A stretch of 64,000 bases of DNA from Bacteroidota bacterium (GCA_030706685.1 JAUZOA010000009.1:44643-108642), one strand, 5' to 3'; numbered from the stretch's first letter, positions 41,464 through 51,521 are shown. Numbers and translations are program-made. Notes: generated from the letters alone by a model not told the origin.

Positions 41464-41673
41464 TTAATTGACCCAAAACTAATGGGCAGTTTTTATGAAT
41501 GGTAATTATACTTTATAAGAGGCGGGATTCAAGTTTCGCACCATAGAAAACTTTATGAGCGGTCATTATGGGAATGTCATTCCGTGCTATTATTAATTCT
41601 TTGGAAATAGTATTCATTAAAGCAACGCCGGGCTTTCGTTTGATGTCAGTGTTGTATAAAAATTGATACAAGA

Positions 41674-42747
41674 ATGATATATAGTAAAAACTACTTCATC
41701 CTGTTTACCGCAATTATTATGATCGCCGGTACTGGCTGTAAAAAAAATAACCAGGGAAACGGGTTGTCAACAGAAACGAAAGCAACAGTGACTACCATAG
41801 CGGGTGAAGGAACAGGTGCATACGCCAATGGCCCTGCCTTATCCGCCAAATTCGATTCGCCTGTTGATGTGGCTGTTGCCGATGACGGGACTATTTATGT
41901 GGCCGATTACAACAATCATCGCATCCGGAAAATTGCCGGGGACCAGGTATCCACGTTGGCAGGCAACGATACTTTTGACATTTTAAATGGCAATGGTGAA
42001 TTGGCCAGGTTTAAAAACCCTTACCGCATTGCCTTGGATGCGGGTGGCAATCTCTACGTTTTGGACCAGGTTGATCCCCGTGTTCGCAAAATATCTCCTG
42101 CCGGGTATGTATCTACCTATGCCGGTACTGACCAGCCAGGATTTTTGAATGGCGCTACATTAATGGCCCAATTCGAAGTAAATGCGGAAGGTATTGGCGC
42201 CGACGCGCAGGGAAACGTTTATATCGGAGATACCTTTAATGAGCGTATTCGCAGAATCAGTACAGCAGCCCAGGTTAGCACCTTCACCGGTAGCGGCTCT
42301 GAAGGCTTTACGGATGGTGAACCGGGAACGGCGCAATTCAGGTTTCCGGACGGAATTGCCTGCGATAGGCAAGGAAACTTATATGTTGCAGATGCGGGGA
42401 ATTTCTGTATACGCAAAATAAGCCCGGCCGGGGTTGTCACCAGGTTTGCTGGTAGTGGTGTAAGAGGAAATGCAGATGGCAACGCAGGAGTGGCACAATT
42501 CAATTTAATCGGCGATATAGTTGTGGACGGCGGGGGGAATTTATATGTAACAGATGACAATCGTATCCGTAAGGTTACGCCGCAGGGTGTCGTTTCTACA
42601 ATCGCGGGAAGCACGGCCGGTTATGTTGATGGCGACGGTACTACTGCAAAATTTAAAGATCCCGGAGGTTTGGGCATAGATGCACAGGGAAATATCTATG
42701 TAGCAGATATTAACAACAACCGCATCCGCAAAATTAGTTTTCAATAA
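41674..42747 (+). CDS. NHL-repeat lipoprotein
   Basis: Lipobox AGTGC; repeated FDSPVDVAVADDGTIYVADYNNHRIRKI modules. Confidence 0.9.
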   Translation: MIYSKNYFILFTAIIMIAGTGCKKNNQGNGLSTETKATVTTIAGEGTGAYANGPALSAKFDSPVDVAVADDGTIYVADYNNHRIRKIAGDQVSTLAGNDTFDILNGNGELARFKNPYRIALDAGGNLYVLDQVDPRVRKISPAGYVSTYAGTDQPGFLNGATLMAQFEVNAEGIGADAQGNVYIGDTFNERIRRISTAAQVSTFTGSGSEGFTDGEPGTAQFRFPDGIACDRQGNLYVADAGNFCIRKISPAGVVTRFAGSGVRGNADGNAGVAQFNLIGDIVVDGGGNLYVTDDNRIRKVTPQGVVSTIAGSTAGYVDGDGTTAKFKDPGGLGIDAQGNIYVADINNNRIRKISFQ

Positions 42748-42784
42748 AATAATCTGGCCAAATTATTCGCCAGAGCTCTTTAAA

Positions 42785-42809
42785 GCCAGCCCCGTTTCCG
42801 GGGGCTGGC
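42785..42809. terminator. bidirectional terminator-like hairpin between convergent genes
   Basis: gccagcccc-gtttccg-ggggctggc, perfect 9-bp stem. Confidence 0.5.
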
Positions 42810-42849
42810 GTGGGATATCAATTAACCGGTTACTAAAGCAATAGGCTGT

Positions 42850-43767
42850 TTAAAAAGCCCAAAGTCTCGTAATATTAAAGCCAATCACAAACTGCCCTTT
42901 CGTATAATCATTTTGATTGAAAAAATTATTACTCTGGGGCACAATGCCATAATAATTACCCGCAAAAATCTGGAAGGCATGTGAATCAGTAGTCGTCTCA
43001 AACCCAAATGAAATATTGGGATGAGGATTATTAGTAGGGTGTTGCGTTAGCGGCTGGTCATAGTTTGCAATAATCGACGACTTGTCTGAAATTTTGTACC
43101 TGCCAAGAAAGGCAATAGCAAAATGGCCATTCTTCATCTTTCTTTCTATTTCACCCTTACTGTTCACAAAGGCCTCTACATTATTGAACCAGGAAAAACT
43201 GGGTGCTACCTGCGCGGAGAAGCTCTCAGTTATTTTTCTGGCTACCATTAATTGGTTAAAATAAGAAAACCGGTGCACGCCGTAGGTGAAATTGCTTTTA
43301 TTCCTCGTATCAATAACCATATTGGTAAAATACGAAACACTAACCGGCACTTTGTTATTTTCCGTCTGCCTGATAATGGCGTATTTGGCATTCAGGTCCA
43401 CCTGCATTCTTTCTTTGGTTAACCCCGCGCCAATATTCAGCCGGTTGATAATAACGTAGCTCATGCCAAGACGAATATTAGAAGGCGCAAAAAGTCCAAA
43501 CATATCTTTCGAGCCATTATTAACCGTACCAAATCTATGCTGGATACTCATCTCCAATGAACCTTTCTTGGGTACAATAACAGTCTGGTTATCCATTAAC
43601 CAAACACTTTCGAAAGTGTTTTTTGCCAGCCTGACCGTTTTTATTTCCGGTTCTTCAGCGACGGTAGAATCCTGCGCCAGGAGCTGGTTGGCGCAAATAA
43701 ACAACATTACTGTCGCCAAAGACCTCCCGGTGAAGAATGATAATATTATTTTGGTATATTTTTTCAT
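42850..43767 (-). CDS. DUF5777-like outer membrane beta-barrel protein
   Basis: Signal peptide; KKGSLEMSIQHRFGTVNNGSKDMFGLFAPSNIRLGMSYVIINRLNIGAGLTKE. Confidence 0.7.
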   Translation of the reverse strand: MKKYTKIILSFFTGRSLATVMLFICANQLLAQDSTVAEEPEIKTVRLAKNTFESVWLMDNQTVIVPKKGSLEMSIQHRFGTVNNGSKDMFGLFAPSNIRLGMSYVIINRLNIGAGLTKERMQVDLNAKYAIIRQTENNKVPVSVSYFTNMVIDTRNKSNFTYGVHRFSYFNQLMVARKITESFSAQVAPSFSWFNNVEAFVNSKGEIERKMKNGHFAIAFLGRYKISDKSSIIANYDQPLTQHPTNNPHPNISFGFETTTDSHAFQIFAGNYYGIVPQSNNFFNQNDYTKGQFVIGFNITRLWAF

Positions 43768-43777
43768 ACAATTTCTT

Positions 43778-44212
43778 TTAATTGTTATTTGCTCCTTGTT
43801 TTATCCAGGCAAGCACCAATGCGTTATAATCCCTATTCAAACCCCCCGGGGGCATTTGTGTACTTTTTTTACCGGTCAGCCACAGATAGATCACGCTGTT
43901 AACAGGATCAGCAGTATTAAAATAATTTCCGATTTTCAGTGAATTATAGGCATTGGCAGCGCTTAAGTCCGGTACATGGCCGCCGGTTACATGGCACCCG
44001 CTCAAACTGCAACTTTTCGTAAAAATGGGAATAATATCGTTGGAAAAAGTTACAGCTCTTGTTATCTCCGGACCCGTATCAAAGATGACTGTCTTGTCCC
44101 GATAACATCCCGGCAATAAAAATAAAACTGTACTGCTCACCAAAATAATCCCCACTATTGTTTTATTGCGTAACATGATTGTATAATTTTTAAGTTTGGC
44201 AATAACGGGCAT
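43778..44212 (-). CDS. secreted haem-binding-like (cytochrome c-type) lipoprotein
   Basis: VTFSNDIIPIFTKSCSLSGCHVTGGHVPDLSAANAYNSL...TQMPPGG resembles Planctomycete-type cytochrome c domains. Confidence 0.65.
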   Translation of the reverse strand: MPVIAKLKNYTIMLRNKTIVGIILVSSTVLFLLPGCYRDKTVIFDTGPEITRAVTFSNDIIPIFTKSCSLSGCHVTGGHVPDLSAANAYNSLKIGNYFNTADPVNSVIYLWLTGKKSTQMPPGGLNRDYNALVLAWIKQGANNN

Positions 44213-44214
44213 TA

Positions 44215-45564
44215 CTATTGTTTGAATTTCAGCACCAGGTTTGGATTAATACCATGTTGATAGTTGGAACTATTCCAGATGGCTATTCCAAATTGCTGGT
44301 CCTGTAAACCTGTAAAGTCAATATCCTGGTTCAATACATCACCTGTTTTTATTTTACGCTTATATTCAACAACCCAACCACTGCCATTATACACAGCTGC
44401 ACTGGCAATATCTGCTCTTCCGCCAATTAAGGGGACACCGATAAAAGCCGCTATTGATTTTGGCGCTGTCGGGCCTGTTGCTGTAGCGCTTCTTTGATAA
44501 TCTGTACCTACAGTAGGATCTATGGTAGAAGCATCTCCTAAAGTCAAAACACCTGATGAGCTTACCTGGGTTACTTTTTTAGCTCTCCCGCTTACCGTAT
44601 CCGCTACTAATATAAAACCAGTATTTGAACCCGGTATTACCCAGATAGGAACAGCAACGGATGCACCGGTGCCATCTAATTTTAAATTCTGTGAATTACT
44701 AACCTCTCCCTGTGTTGGAGAAACTGTATAATTAGGTCTAAAAGGCCATGTTGCCGATTTAGTTCCGTCCGGAACAATGCCATCCACGTGACGTCCGTTA
44801 GCATTACCACCGGTTAAGTTAGTAATGGCCTGGCCGCCTGCCCAATCCTGGTAATTATCATCCATTTGATTAAGGGATGCATCTTTGCTGATAAAACCTA
44901 AACGACCCCACCACATATCAATTTTTTCGTTGGGCCCATTAGTGTAATGGTTGCCGCTGGCTGAATTGGAAACCATGACCGCCGGGTTTTGCGAATAATC
45001 TAAATAAGGAGTGAAAACATGGCAACTGGCATAACAAGTTTGGGTAAGAAACTTAGGTGTTGACTTATTAATGTTCCAAAGCATGGCAAATTTATCTTCA
45101 CCCCAGCCCTCTCTGGTTAAAACACCACTGCCATCAAATGTCCTGGATGAAGGTTCTTTTTGCCAGCCTGTTTTACCAGCGACATTCAACGCGGGATCAA
45201 AGTACCATGGAGTAACATTGGTGCTTTGAGTAGCATCAGGAATTTCCAGTAAAAAATAAATGTTTTGGTCATCATACATAGACCTTAATGTAGCAGGATA
45301 CTGTTGCCCGATATATCCTGTAAAAAGACCGTTCCCCGCGTCCGGAACAGTTGGGGTGATCTGTAACTTCTGGGCATTGGCCCACGCAGGATCAACCGCC
45401 CCGTCAATGACAGGAGCAGTGGCTGTGAACTGCGAGAACAATTCATTCCCGTTAAGTGCGACAGGCACATCCAATACCTGGTCGGACTTAGTACACTGTG
45501 CCAGGATGAATATGCTTACTATCAAAACTAAAATGACAGTAATACTTAGTTTATATTTTTTCAT
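44215..45564 (-). CDS. ethylbenzene-dehydrogenase-related haem-binding domain lipoprotein
   Basis: APVIDGAVDPAWANAQKLQITPTVPDAG...TLRSMYDDQNIYFLLEIPDATQS; TCYASCHVF. Confidence 0.72.
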   Translation of the reverse strand: MKKYKLSITVILVLIVSIFILAQCTKSDQVLDVPVALNGNELFSQFTATAPVIDGAVDPAWANAQKLQITPTVPDAGNGLFTGYIGQQYPATLRSMYDDQNIYFLLEIPDATQSTNVTPWYFDPALNVAGKTGWQKEPSSRTFDGSGVLTREGWGEDKFAMLWNINKSTPKFLTQTCYASCHVFTPYLDYSQNPAVMVSNSASGNHYTNGPNEKIDMWWGRLGFISKDASLNQMDDNYQDWAGGQAITNLTGGNANGRHVDGIVPDGTKSATWPFRPNYTVSPTQGEVSNSQNLKLDGTGASVAVPIWVIPGSNTGFILVADTVSGRAKKVTQVSSSGVLTLGDASTIDPTVGTDYQRSATATGPTAPKSIAAFIGVPLIGGRADIASAAVYNGSGWVVEYKRKIKTGDVLNQDIDFTGLQDQQFGIAIWNSSNYQHGINPNLVLKFKQ

Positions 45565-45650
45565 AAAACATATTTATTAATAAAATTTGTATAAAATATC
45601 AGTTATATACGGCTTCGGTCATAACCAAATCCGCAATACTGCTTTTGTTA

Positions 45651-46082
45651 TTATTTGTTCAATGTCCGTATATAATTTACAACAGACCACCTTTCAGCAT
45701 CTGTAAGCTTTTTATTGAAAGTTGGCATGGGTTTTCTTCCTTCTGTAATTTTCCAGTATAGTTCTCCGTCGGTAGATTTTGCAAATGCGGGCAAAGTAAA
45801 ATCTCCGCAGGCAATGTCTAAATTTCCCGCTTTGGTGCCGTCGCCTTTTCCGCTTTCCCCATGACAGGATTTGCAATTCTTAATGTATAGCTGTTTGCCG
45901 TCCTTTATAGATACCGGGTCAGACTTCACAGGGTTTTTCATATTTATCGCTGATGCAGGAGCCGGCCAGGGTGACCCTTTTGGTTTTGCCTGGGCAAATG
46001 ATACCTGGGATACAAAAAGCATAAAACATACTACTAAAGAAGCTTTCATTACTTGTTTAACTATTAGAGTAATCGCTTTCAT
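45651..46082 (-). CDS. c-type cytochrome (mono-haem)
   Basis: DGKQLYIKNCKSCHGESGKGDGTKAGNLD...ERWSVVNYIRTLNK. Confidence 0.9.
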   Translation of the reverse strand: MKAITLIVKQVMKASLVVCFMLFVSQVSFAQAKPKGSPWPAPASAINMKNPVKSDPVSIKDGKQLYIKNCKSCHGESGKGDGTKAGNLDIACGDFTLPAFAKSTDGELYWKITEGRKPMPTFNKKLTDAERWSVVNYIRTLNK

Positions 46083-46151
46083 TTTTTAAATTTTTATGAT
46101 TTATAAATTATTTGTTGACGTTGATTTGATTTTCATTTTAACTATTCATGC

Positions 46152-46760
46152 TTAACTTCTGCTGCCATGTAATTTTTTAAACAACCTGCCTGATTTATTA
46201 ATTCTCACCAGCTGGAAAATGACATAAAATATAGTACCCCAGATGATGACGATAATCGAGGTTGACGCGACGACCAAAAACATCGGGGCTTTTTCTCTTG
46301 AAGCAGAAAGGGAGCGATCACCCCAGTGAAAAGGCTCATTTTTAAGTGCGGCTCCCCATTTGACTTCTGATTGTGTTTCTGCATCTCCATAGGTTTCATC
46401 TTTTTCAATTTTGGCGATAATCACCAACATACCGTTTTTGTCCCCGGGCAAATCCATGGGGACGTCGATATTCGCTTCCCCGTTTTCATCAGTTTCAACA
46501 ACTTTTCCAACAGGCAATAAACTAAATGACCGCTTTACATACAGGTGAACTTCTGTGCCTTTCACCCGCCCGCTATCCGATAGTACTGTGGCTTTGCAGG
46601 TTTTTGTTGAATCGGTTTGTGAAAAGGATAATGTTATGGCGGCTGTCTTCTTTTCCTGCGCCAATAAATTGGACAGGGGCCATAGCGTGATAAAAAGAAG
46701 TATGAATGTTGCAACATTCATTTTTAAAGAGAATACGTTATTTGTTCTTTTGCAAGCCAT
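46152..46760 (-). CDS. hypothetical membrane protein of the respiratory cluster
   Basis: N-terminal signal, Ig-like/carboxypeptidase-like extracytoplasmic part, C-terminal TM helix. Confidence 0.65.
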   Translation of the reverse strand: MACKRTNNVFSLKMNVATFILLFITLWPLSNLLAQEKKTAAITLSFSQTDSTKTCKATVLSDSGRVKGTEVHLYVKRSFSLLPVGKVVETDENGEANIDVPMDLPGDKNGMLVIIAKIEKDETYGDAETQSEVKWGAALKNEPFHWGDRSLSASREKAPMFLVVASTSIIVIIWGTIFYVIFQLVRINKSGRLFKKLHGSRS

Positions 46761-46764
46761 ACAA

Positions 46765-48159
46765 TTAACTTTTGGGGTTGTCTAATTTCTCCAATTCAAT
46801 CCCTTCGTTTTCCAGCGTTTCCCAGATTGAAATGATGGGGAAAAATTTTGAAAATAGGGTAATAAGAAGCAGTACCCCTGCAAGTGATCCTGATACAATC
46901 GCTATTTCGATCCATGTAGGAAAGTAGATTGCCCAGTTAGCAGGCACATTCTGAATGGGTGTATAAGGATGCAACATGATGGGAGTAACAATCAGGTATC
47001 GTTTAAACCAGGCTGCTACTACTACCAGCAGGGCAATCGTGGCAAGCGGTACCGGCTTCCTGGCTCTTTTCCAGAGCAGCAATACAGCAGGCAGTGCCAT
47101 ACCAAATATTTGAACGGACCAGTAAAGCGGCGCATAGTGACCCGTAAATAAATCATTCAATAATTTTCCTTCCGCGCCTCTCATTTTATAAGCAGGAACC
47201 AAATATTCATTCAGGTTGAAATAGGCATAGATCAAACACAGAAATACTAGGAGTTTTCCCATGTAATTAAAATGCACGTCTGTTAAATACTTTTGGAGAT
47301 TATATGCTTTCCTGAAAACAAACATGGCTATGATAACACAGGCCGTGCCTGCCTGGAAAGCGCCGGCAACAAAGTAGGGCCCGAAGTTGGTGCTATCCCA
47401 TCCCGGGCGTAAAGTAGTAGCAAACAACCAGGCCGTGACGGTGTGAATGGAAATAGCCAATGGAATAATTAGTATGCAGATAATGGCTATACTTCTTTTC
47501 ATTATTTTCCACTGCTGACGATTTCCATTCCAGCCCAGCGCCAATACCCTGTACATCCATCGTTGCCATTTGGGTTTTTCTGTTAGCTTATCCCGGCATA
47601 AGGCTATACCCGGTAATAAAGGCGTATATAAAAACAAAACGCTTGTTACCAGGTAGGTTGATACTACAATAACATCCCATATAATCGGGGATTGAATACG
47701 GCCGTGAATAAACAAGTTCAAAACCCTGTCGGGCCGCCCCATATCAACTATAATGATTATACCGGCAAAAAGAATAGCCGCCACCGCAATGATTTCCGCG
47801 ATACGGGTGATGGGCCGATACCAGTCAAAATTTGTAAGCCGCAATACCGATGAAATCAGGGCCCCCACCAGGCTAATAGCAACAAAAAAAACGAAATTGG
47901 AAATGTACAGGCCCCAGGAAGCATAATCCCTCATCGCCGTAACTTTCAATCCGTTTCTAAGCTGGATGGAATAGGCATAGCAACCAACGAGAAGAACAAC
48001 AACCAGCAACCCTATCCAAAGTTTTCCCATTAGTCCTGTATGCCGCAAGGGCCGCAATATTGCTTCCCTGATTTCCAGGCGGTACTGCCTTTGTTCATCT
48101 TCCGTTAAAACAGGATGATATTCTGATCCTGCATGTGCATTTTGTAGCATACGCGTCAA
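46765..48159 (-). CDS. NrfD/PsrC-type polytopic membrane subunit
   Basis: ITRIAEIIAVAAILFAGIIIIVDMGRPDRVLNLFIHGRIQSPIIWDVIVVSTYLVTSVLFLYTPLLPGIALCRDK. Confidence 0.9.
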   Translation of the reverse strand: MTRMLQNAHAGSEYHPVLTEDEQRQYRLEIREAILRPLRHTGLMGKLWIGLLVVVLLVGCYAYSIQLRNGLKVTAMRDYASWGLYISNFVFFVAISLVGALISSVLRLTNFDWYRPITRIAEIIAVAAILFAGIIIIVDMGRPDRVLNLFIHGRIQSPIIWDVIVVSTYLVTSVLFLYTPLLPGIALCRDKLTEKPKWQRWMYRVLALGWNGNRQQWKIMKRSIAIICILIIPLAISIHTVTAWLFATTLRPGWDSTNFGPYFVAGAFQAGTACVIIAMFVFRKAYNLQKYLTDVHFNYMGKLLVFLCLIYAYFNLNEYLVPAYKMRGAEGKLLNDLFTGHYAPLYWSVQIFGMALPAVLLLWKRARKPVPLATIALLVVVAAWFKRYLIVTPIMLHPYTPIQNVPANWAIYFPTWIEIAIVSGSLAGVLLLITLFSKFFPIISIWETLENEGIELEKLDNPKS

Positions 48160-48164
48160 TCGTT

Positions 48165-49148
48165 TTATTCAGTAGTATTATGAGCTACTTTATCGTCTTC
48201 AAATGGAAAGTTTCTTTGGACAGCAGGGAGGTAATACACCCTGGGTTCAGTTCCTAATTCTTCCAGGTAACGGTATCCCGCCCTATCCCTGATCAATTCG
48301 CTTAATCGGAAAGTTTCATCCCCATTTGTTACTGTATCTTCATTGGCGTCTCCGTAAAGCAGGGTTCCATTCGGGCAACTCGTCACACAATCAGGCAATT
48401 TTGATTGTCTTGCCATACTTACACAGAAATCACATTTTGATACGGTTCCCATTTTATCTTGCAGGCTTGTCTCAATTGAATCATTATTATAATTTGTCCT
48501 GGTGGAATCATTACTATCATTATTTCCGGGTGTCGGGCATGATACAACGGCAGCGTCACTTGTCCCCCAGTTCTTTCCCCAATTAAAAACCCTGGCATTA
48601 TAGGGACACGCAGCCATGCAAAACCGGCAACCAATGCAACGGTTATTATCAATTAATACCACCCCATCTTTTCTTTTGAACGTAGCATCCACCGGGCAAA
48701 CCTTAGTACAAGGGGGGTTATCACAATGAAAACAAGGTTGGGCCATCCAATAAGGAGCAGTATCATTGGCATCCTGCATCTTTTTTACTTTTATCCATTC
48801 AACAGGAGGCCGCTTGTGGTGCATTTTCTGGCAACCTTCAATACATTTTCTTGCATTAGCGCAACGGGCCAGGTCAATGACCATTACAAATTTTTTCCCT
48901 TCAATTCCTTCCCTGGATTGAATGTCTGAAATTGTGCTTTCAGCAATATGGTGCTTCATGTGGTTACTGTCCACCTCCACTAATTTCCCATCCGCCGTCA
49001 TCAGTTTTACTTTTTTCCCGGATTCCGGGATGGTATCAGCATGCAGTGTCTTCTGAATACCCAATCCAGCTAGTGTAGCGCCGCCGGCTAACAGACCGAA
49101 CTTCAAAAATTTTCTGCGCTGGGAACCTTCTGTATTTTCTTTCTCCAT
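48165..49148 (-). CDS. 4Fe-4S dicluster electron-transfer subunit (DsrO/HybA/PsrB-like) with Tat signal
   Basis: RRKFLKFGLLAGGATLAG; MVIDLARCANARKCIEGCQKMH; CFHCDNPPCTKVCPVDATF; NRCIGCRFCMAACPYNARVFNW; KCDFCVSMARQSKLPDCVTSCP. Confidence 0.93.
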   Translation of the reverse strand: MEKENTEGSQRRKFLKFGLLAGGATLAGLGIQKTLHADTIPESGKKVKLMTADGKLVEVDSNHMKHHIAESTISDIQSREGIEGKKFVMVIDLARCANARKCIEGCQKMHHKRPPVEWIKVKKMQDANDTAPYWMAQPCFHCDNPPCTKVCPVDATFKRKDGVVLIDNNRCIGCRFCMAACPYNARVFNWGKNWGTSDAAVVSCPTPGNNDSNDSTRTNYNNDSIETSLQDKMGTVSKCDFCVSMARQSKLPDCVTSCPNGTLLYGDANEDTVTNGDETFRLSELIRDRAGYRYLEELGTEPRVYYLPAVQRNFPFEDDKVAHNTTE

Positions 49149-49302
49149 AAATTTTTTGACTGGTAAGTGAGAATAAAAAATAAATTATCCGAATTACTTT
49201 ATTAAGAATGTGAATTAAAAAATGATCGCCGCTTGTATAAAAAAGACCCCATCAATACCTTCAATTACGCTGTTAAATTACCAGCTAACCGACGTTAGTC
49301 TC

Positions 49303-49337
49303 TTGATGCAAATCATTACTCTACGTGACTCTTATCA
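49303..49337. promoter_or_regulatory. tandem CRP/FNR-like palindromes upstream of the respiratory cluster
   Basis: TTGAT-GCAA-ATCAT (49303-49316) and TGA-CTCTTA-TCA (49326-49337). Confidence 0.5.
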
Positions 49338-49602
49338 TGTAAGCATTAGACAGACCTCAAGCCTTTAAAAATCAGGAGAAAAATTTCACTTAGTAACAAT
49401 AAGATTAATGTGAGATAGTGGTCAATTTCTATTTCCCGCAAAGCTGGTAATTCCTGTAAAAGCACAGAAAGCTTTGTTGTTTATTATTGGCGGCCGATAA
49501 ATCTCTGCCGTCTTTATATAATATTATGTTCTGAAAATTCGGCCACTATTTATTGCAAAAGCAATGGGTGAGAGCAGATATTTACTGCTATGAAATACCA
49601 GC

Positions 49603-50841
49603 CTATATTTTTTTGAAGGCTACAATGCCGTTATGTCCGCCAAAGCCAAAAGTATTGCTCATCGCAACATTCACTTTCCTTTCGATGGGTTCTTTTACAA
49701 CAATCTTTAGTGAATGAGGTATTTCATCATCAATTTCATCGGTATTAATGGTAGGCGGGATCACTCCGTCGGTAATAGACTTAATGGATATGATAGCTTC
49801 TACAGCGCCGGCTGCGCCCAGCAAATGGCCGGTCATGGATTTAGTACCGCTGATGTAAAGATCCTTTTGTGTACCAAATAGCGCATGAATAGCTTTTGTT
49901 TCGCTAATATCTCCAACAGGCGTTGAAGTAGCGTGAGCATTGATATACTGTACATCTTCGGGATTTAGCCCGGCATCATTCAAAGTAAATTTCATTGCCT
50001 GTAAAGCACCCAGTCCTTCAGGATGTGTAGCCGTCATGTGATAGGCATCAGCTGTCATAGCAGCGCCGGCAATTTCCGCATAGATGGTAGCACCTCTTTG
50101 TTTGGCATGTTCATATTCTTCCAGCACCAAAGCGCCGGCACCTTCCCCCATCACAAAACCATCCCTCTTTTTATCAAAGGGTCTTGAAGCATTAAGTGGA
50201 TTATCATTTTTGGTCGACATGGCTTTCATGGCACAAAACCCGCCAACGGATGCTTCGGTTATTGGGGCCTCGGATCCGCCTGTAACAATAATTTTTGCTT
50301 TGCCCAATCGTATATAATTGAGGGCATCCATGATAGCTGTATTCGATGTAGCACAGGCAGAAACCGTAGTATAGTTAATACCCATATAACCATACTTGAT
50401 AGAGATCATTCCTGAAGCCATATTGGCAATCAACTTCGAAACAAAAAAGGGACTGAACCTGGGTTCGCCATTCGATAAAGTATATTCTTTTACCTGCTCT
50501 TCAAAAGTCTCCATACCTCCCTGTCCCGAGCCCCAGATCACACCGACATCAAATGGTGATAATAAATTGAGATCAAAACCTGAACCTTTAATGGCTTCAC
50601 CCGCGGCAATTAATGCATACTGGGTAAAGCGGTCAGTGCGTTTGATTTCGTTCCTGTCTAAATACTCTTCCGGCCTGTACCCGGGTATTTGACAGGCAAA
50701 TCTTGTTCTGAACTTTTGGGCATTAAACCGCGTAATAGCCGTGGCCCCGCTTCTTCCCGATAAAATGGATTGCCAAAAATCAGTTATGTTTTTGCCAAGG
50801 GGCGTAAATGCGCCCATGCCTGTTACAACGACCCTCTTCAT
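49603..50841 (-). CDS. fabF: beta-ketoacyl-ACP synthase II
   Basis: RVVVTGMGAFTPLGKNITDFW, TTVSACATSNTAIMDALNYIRLGKAKIIVTGGSEA, INAHATSTPVGDISETKAI, KSMTGHLLGAAGAVEAI. Confidence 0.93.
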   Translation of the reverse strand: MKRVVVTGMGAFTPLGKNITDFWQSILSGRSGATAITRFNAQKFRTRFACQIPGYRPEEYLDRNEIKRTDRFTQYALIAAGEAIKGSGFDLNLLSPFDVGVIWGSGQGGMETFEEQVKEYTLSNGEPRFSPFFVSKLIANMASGMISIKYGYMGINYTTVSACATSNTAIMDALNYIRLGKAKIIVTGGSEAPITEASVGGFCAMKAMSTKNDNPLNASRPFDKKRDGFVMGEGAGALVLEEYEHAKQRGATIYAEIAGAAMTADAYHMTATHPEGLGALQAMKFTLNDAGLNPEDVQYINAHATSTPVGDISETKAIHALFGTQKDLYISGTKSMTGHLLGAAGAVEAIISIKSITDGVIPPTINTDEIDDEIPHSLKIVVKEPIERKVNVAMSNTFGFGGHNGIVAFKKI

Positions 50842-50880
50842 AAATTTTTCAGGATGATGAACAGTAAAGATAGTATTATT

Positions 50881-50912
50881 TGTAAAAATATACCGATTGG
50901 TATATTTTTACA
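50881..50912. promoter_or_regulatory. perfect 14-4-14 palindrome, candidate TetR operator
   Basis: tgtaaaaatatacc-gatt-ggtatatttttaca between divergent fabF and tetR. Confidence 0.8.
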
Positions 50913-50927
50913 CTGTAAAAACCGGGC

Positions 50928-51521
50928 ATGTCAAAAGCAGAAAATACAAAAGCCTATATTGTCGAGCGAACAGCGCCTGTCTTCAACAAGAAAGGATATG
51001 CGGGTACCTCCTTAGCAGATCTTACCGAAGCCACTGGTCTGACAAAAGGGGCCTTGTACGGTAATTTTAAAAATAAAGACGAGATTGCCCTGGCAGCATT
51101 CGATTATAATTTAGAACTGGTAAAAGAGATATTTTTTGCCAACAGTATTTCATTCAGCCATCCCGTCGATCAACTGCTTGCTATTCCTGCTTTAGTAAAA
51201 AAGAATTTCCCCAAAATAGCCGCTCACGGGGGTTGCCCTGTTTTAAATACATCGGTGGAAGCTGATGATAATCACCCTTCGCTTAAAAAGAAAGTAGCCC
51301 AAACTATTAAGTCATCGAAAAAGAATATTCAATCAATCATTGAAAAAGGGATAGCTTCCGGCGTCATAAGAAAACAAGCCGATCCATCAAAGTATGCGCT
51401 TATCTTCTTATCCGTCATAGAAGGCAGCCTGATGCTTACCAAGATTACCGGCGACTTAGCCTTCCTGGATGTGGCTATGGAGAAATTAAAAGAGATCATA
51501 TTGACCGAATTAAAAAAGTAA
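50928..51521 (+). CDS. TetR/AcrR-family transcriptional regulator
   Basis: APVFNKKGYAGTSLADLTEATGLTKGALYGNFKNKDEIALAAFDYN. Confidence 0.95.
   Translation: MSKAENTKAYIVERTAPVFNKKGYAGTSLADLTEATGLTKGALYGNFKNKDEIALAAFDYNLELVKEIFFANSISFSHPVDQLLAIPALVKKNFPKIAAHGGCPVLNTSVEADDNHPSLKKKVAQTIKSSKKNIQSIIEKGIASGVIRKQADPSKYALIFLSVIEGSLMLTKITGDLAFLDVAMEKLKEIILTELKK

Noticed and set aside
50881-50912. Palindrome as a terminator
   Set aside because: Lies between two divergent start codons and has AT-rich operator-like arms, so an operator is far more likely.
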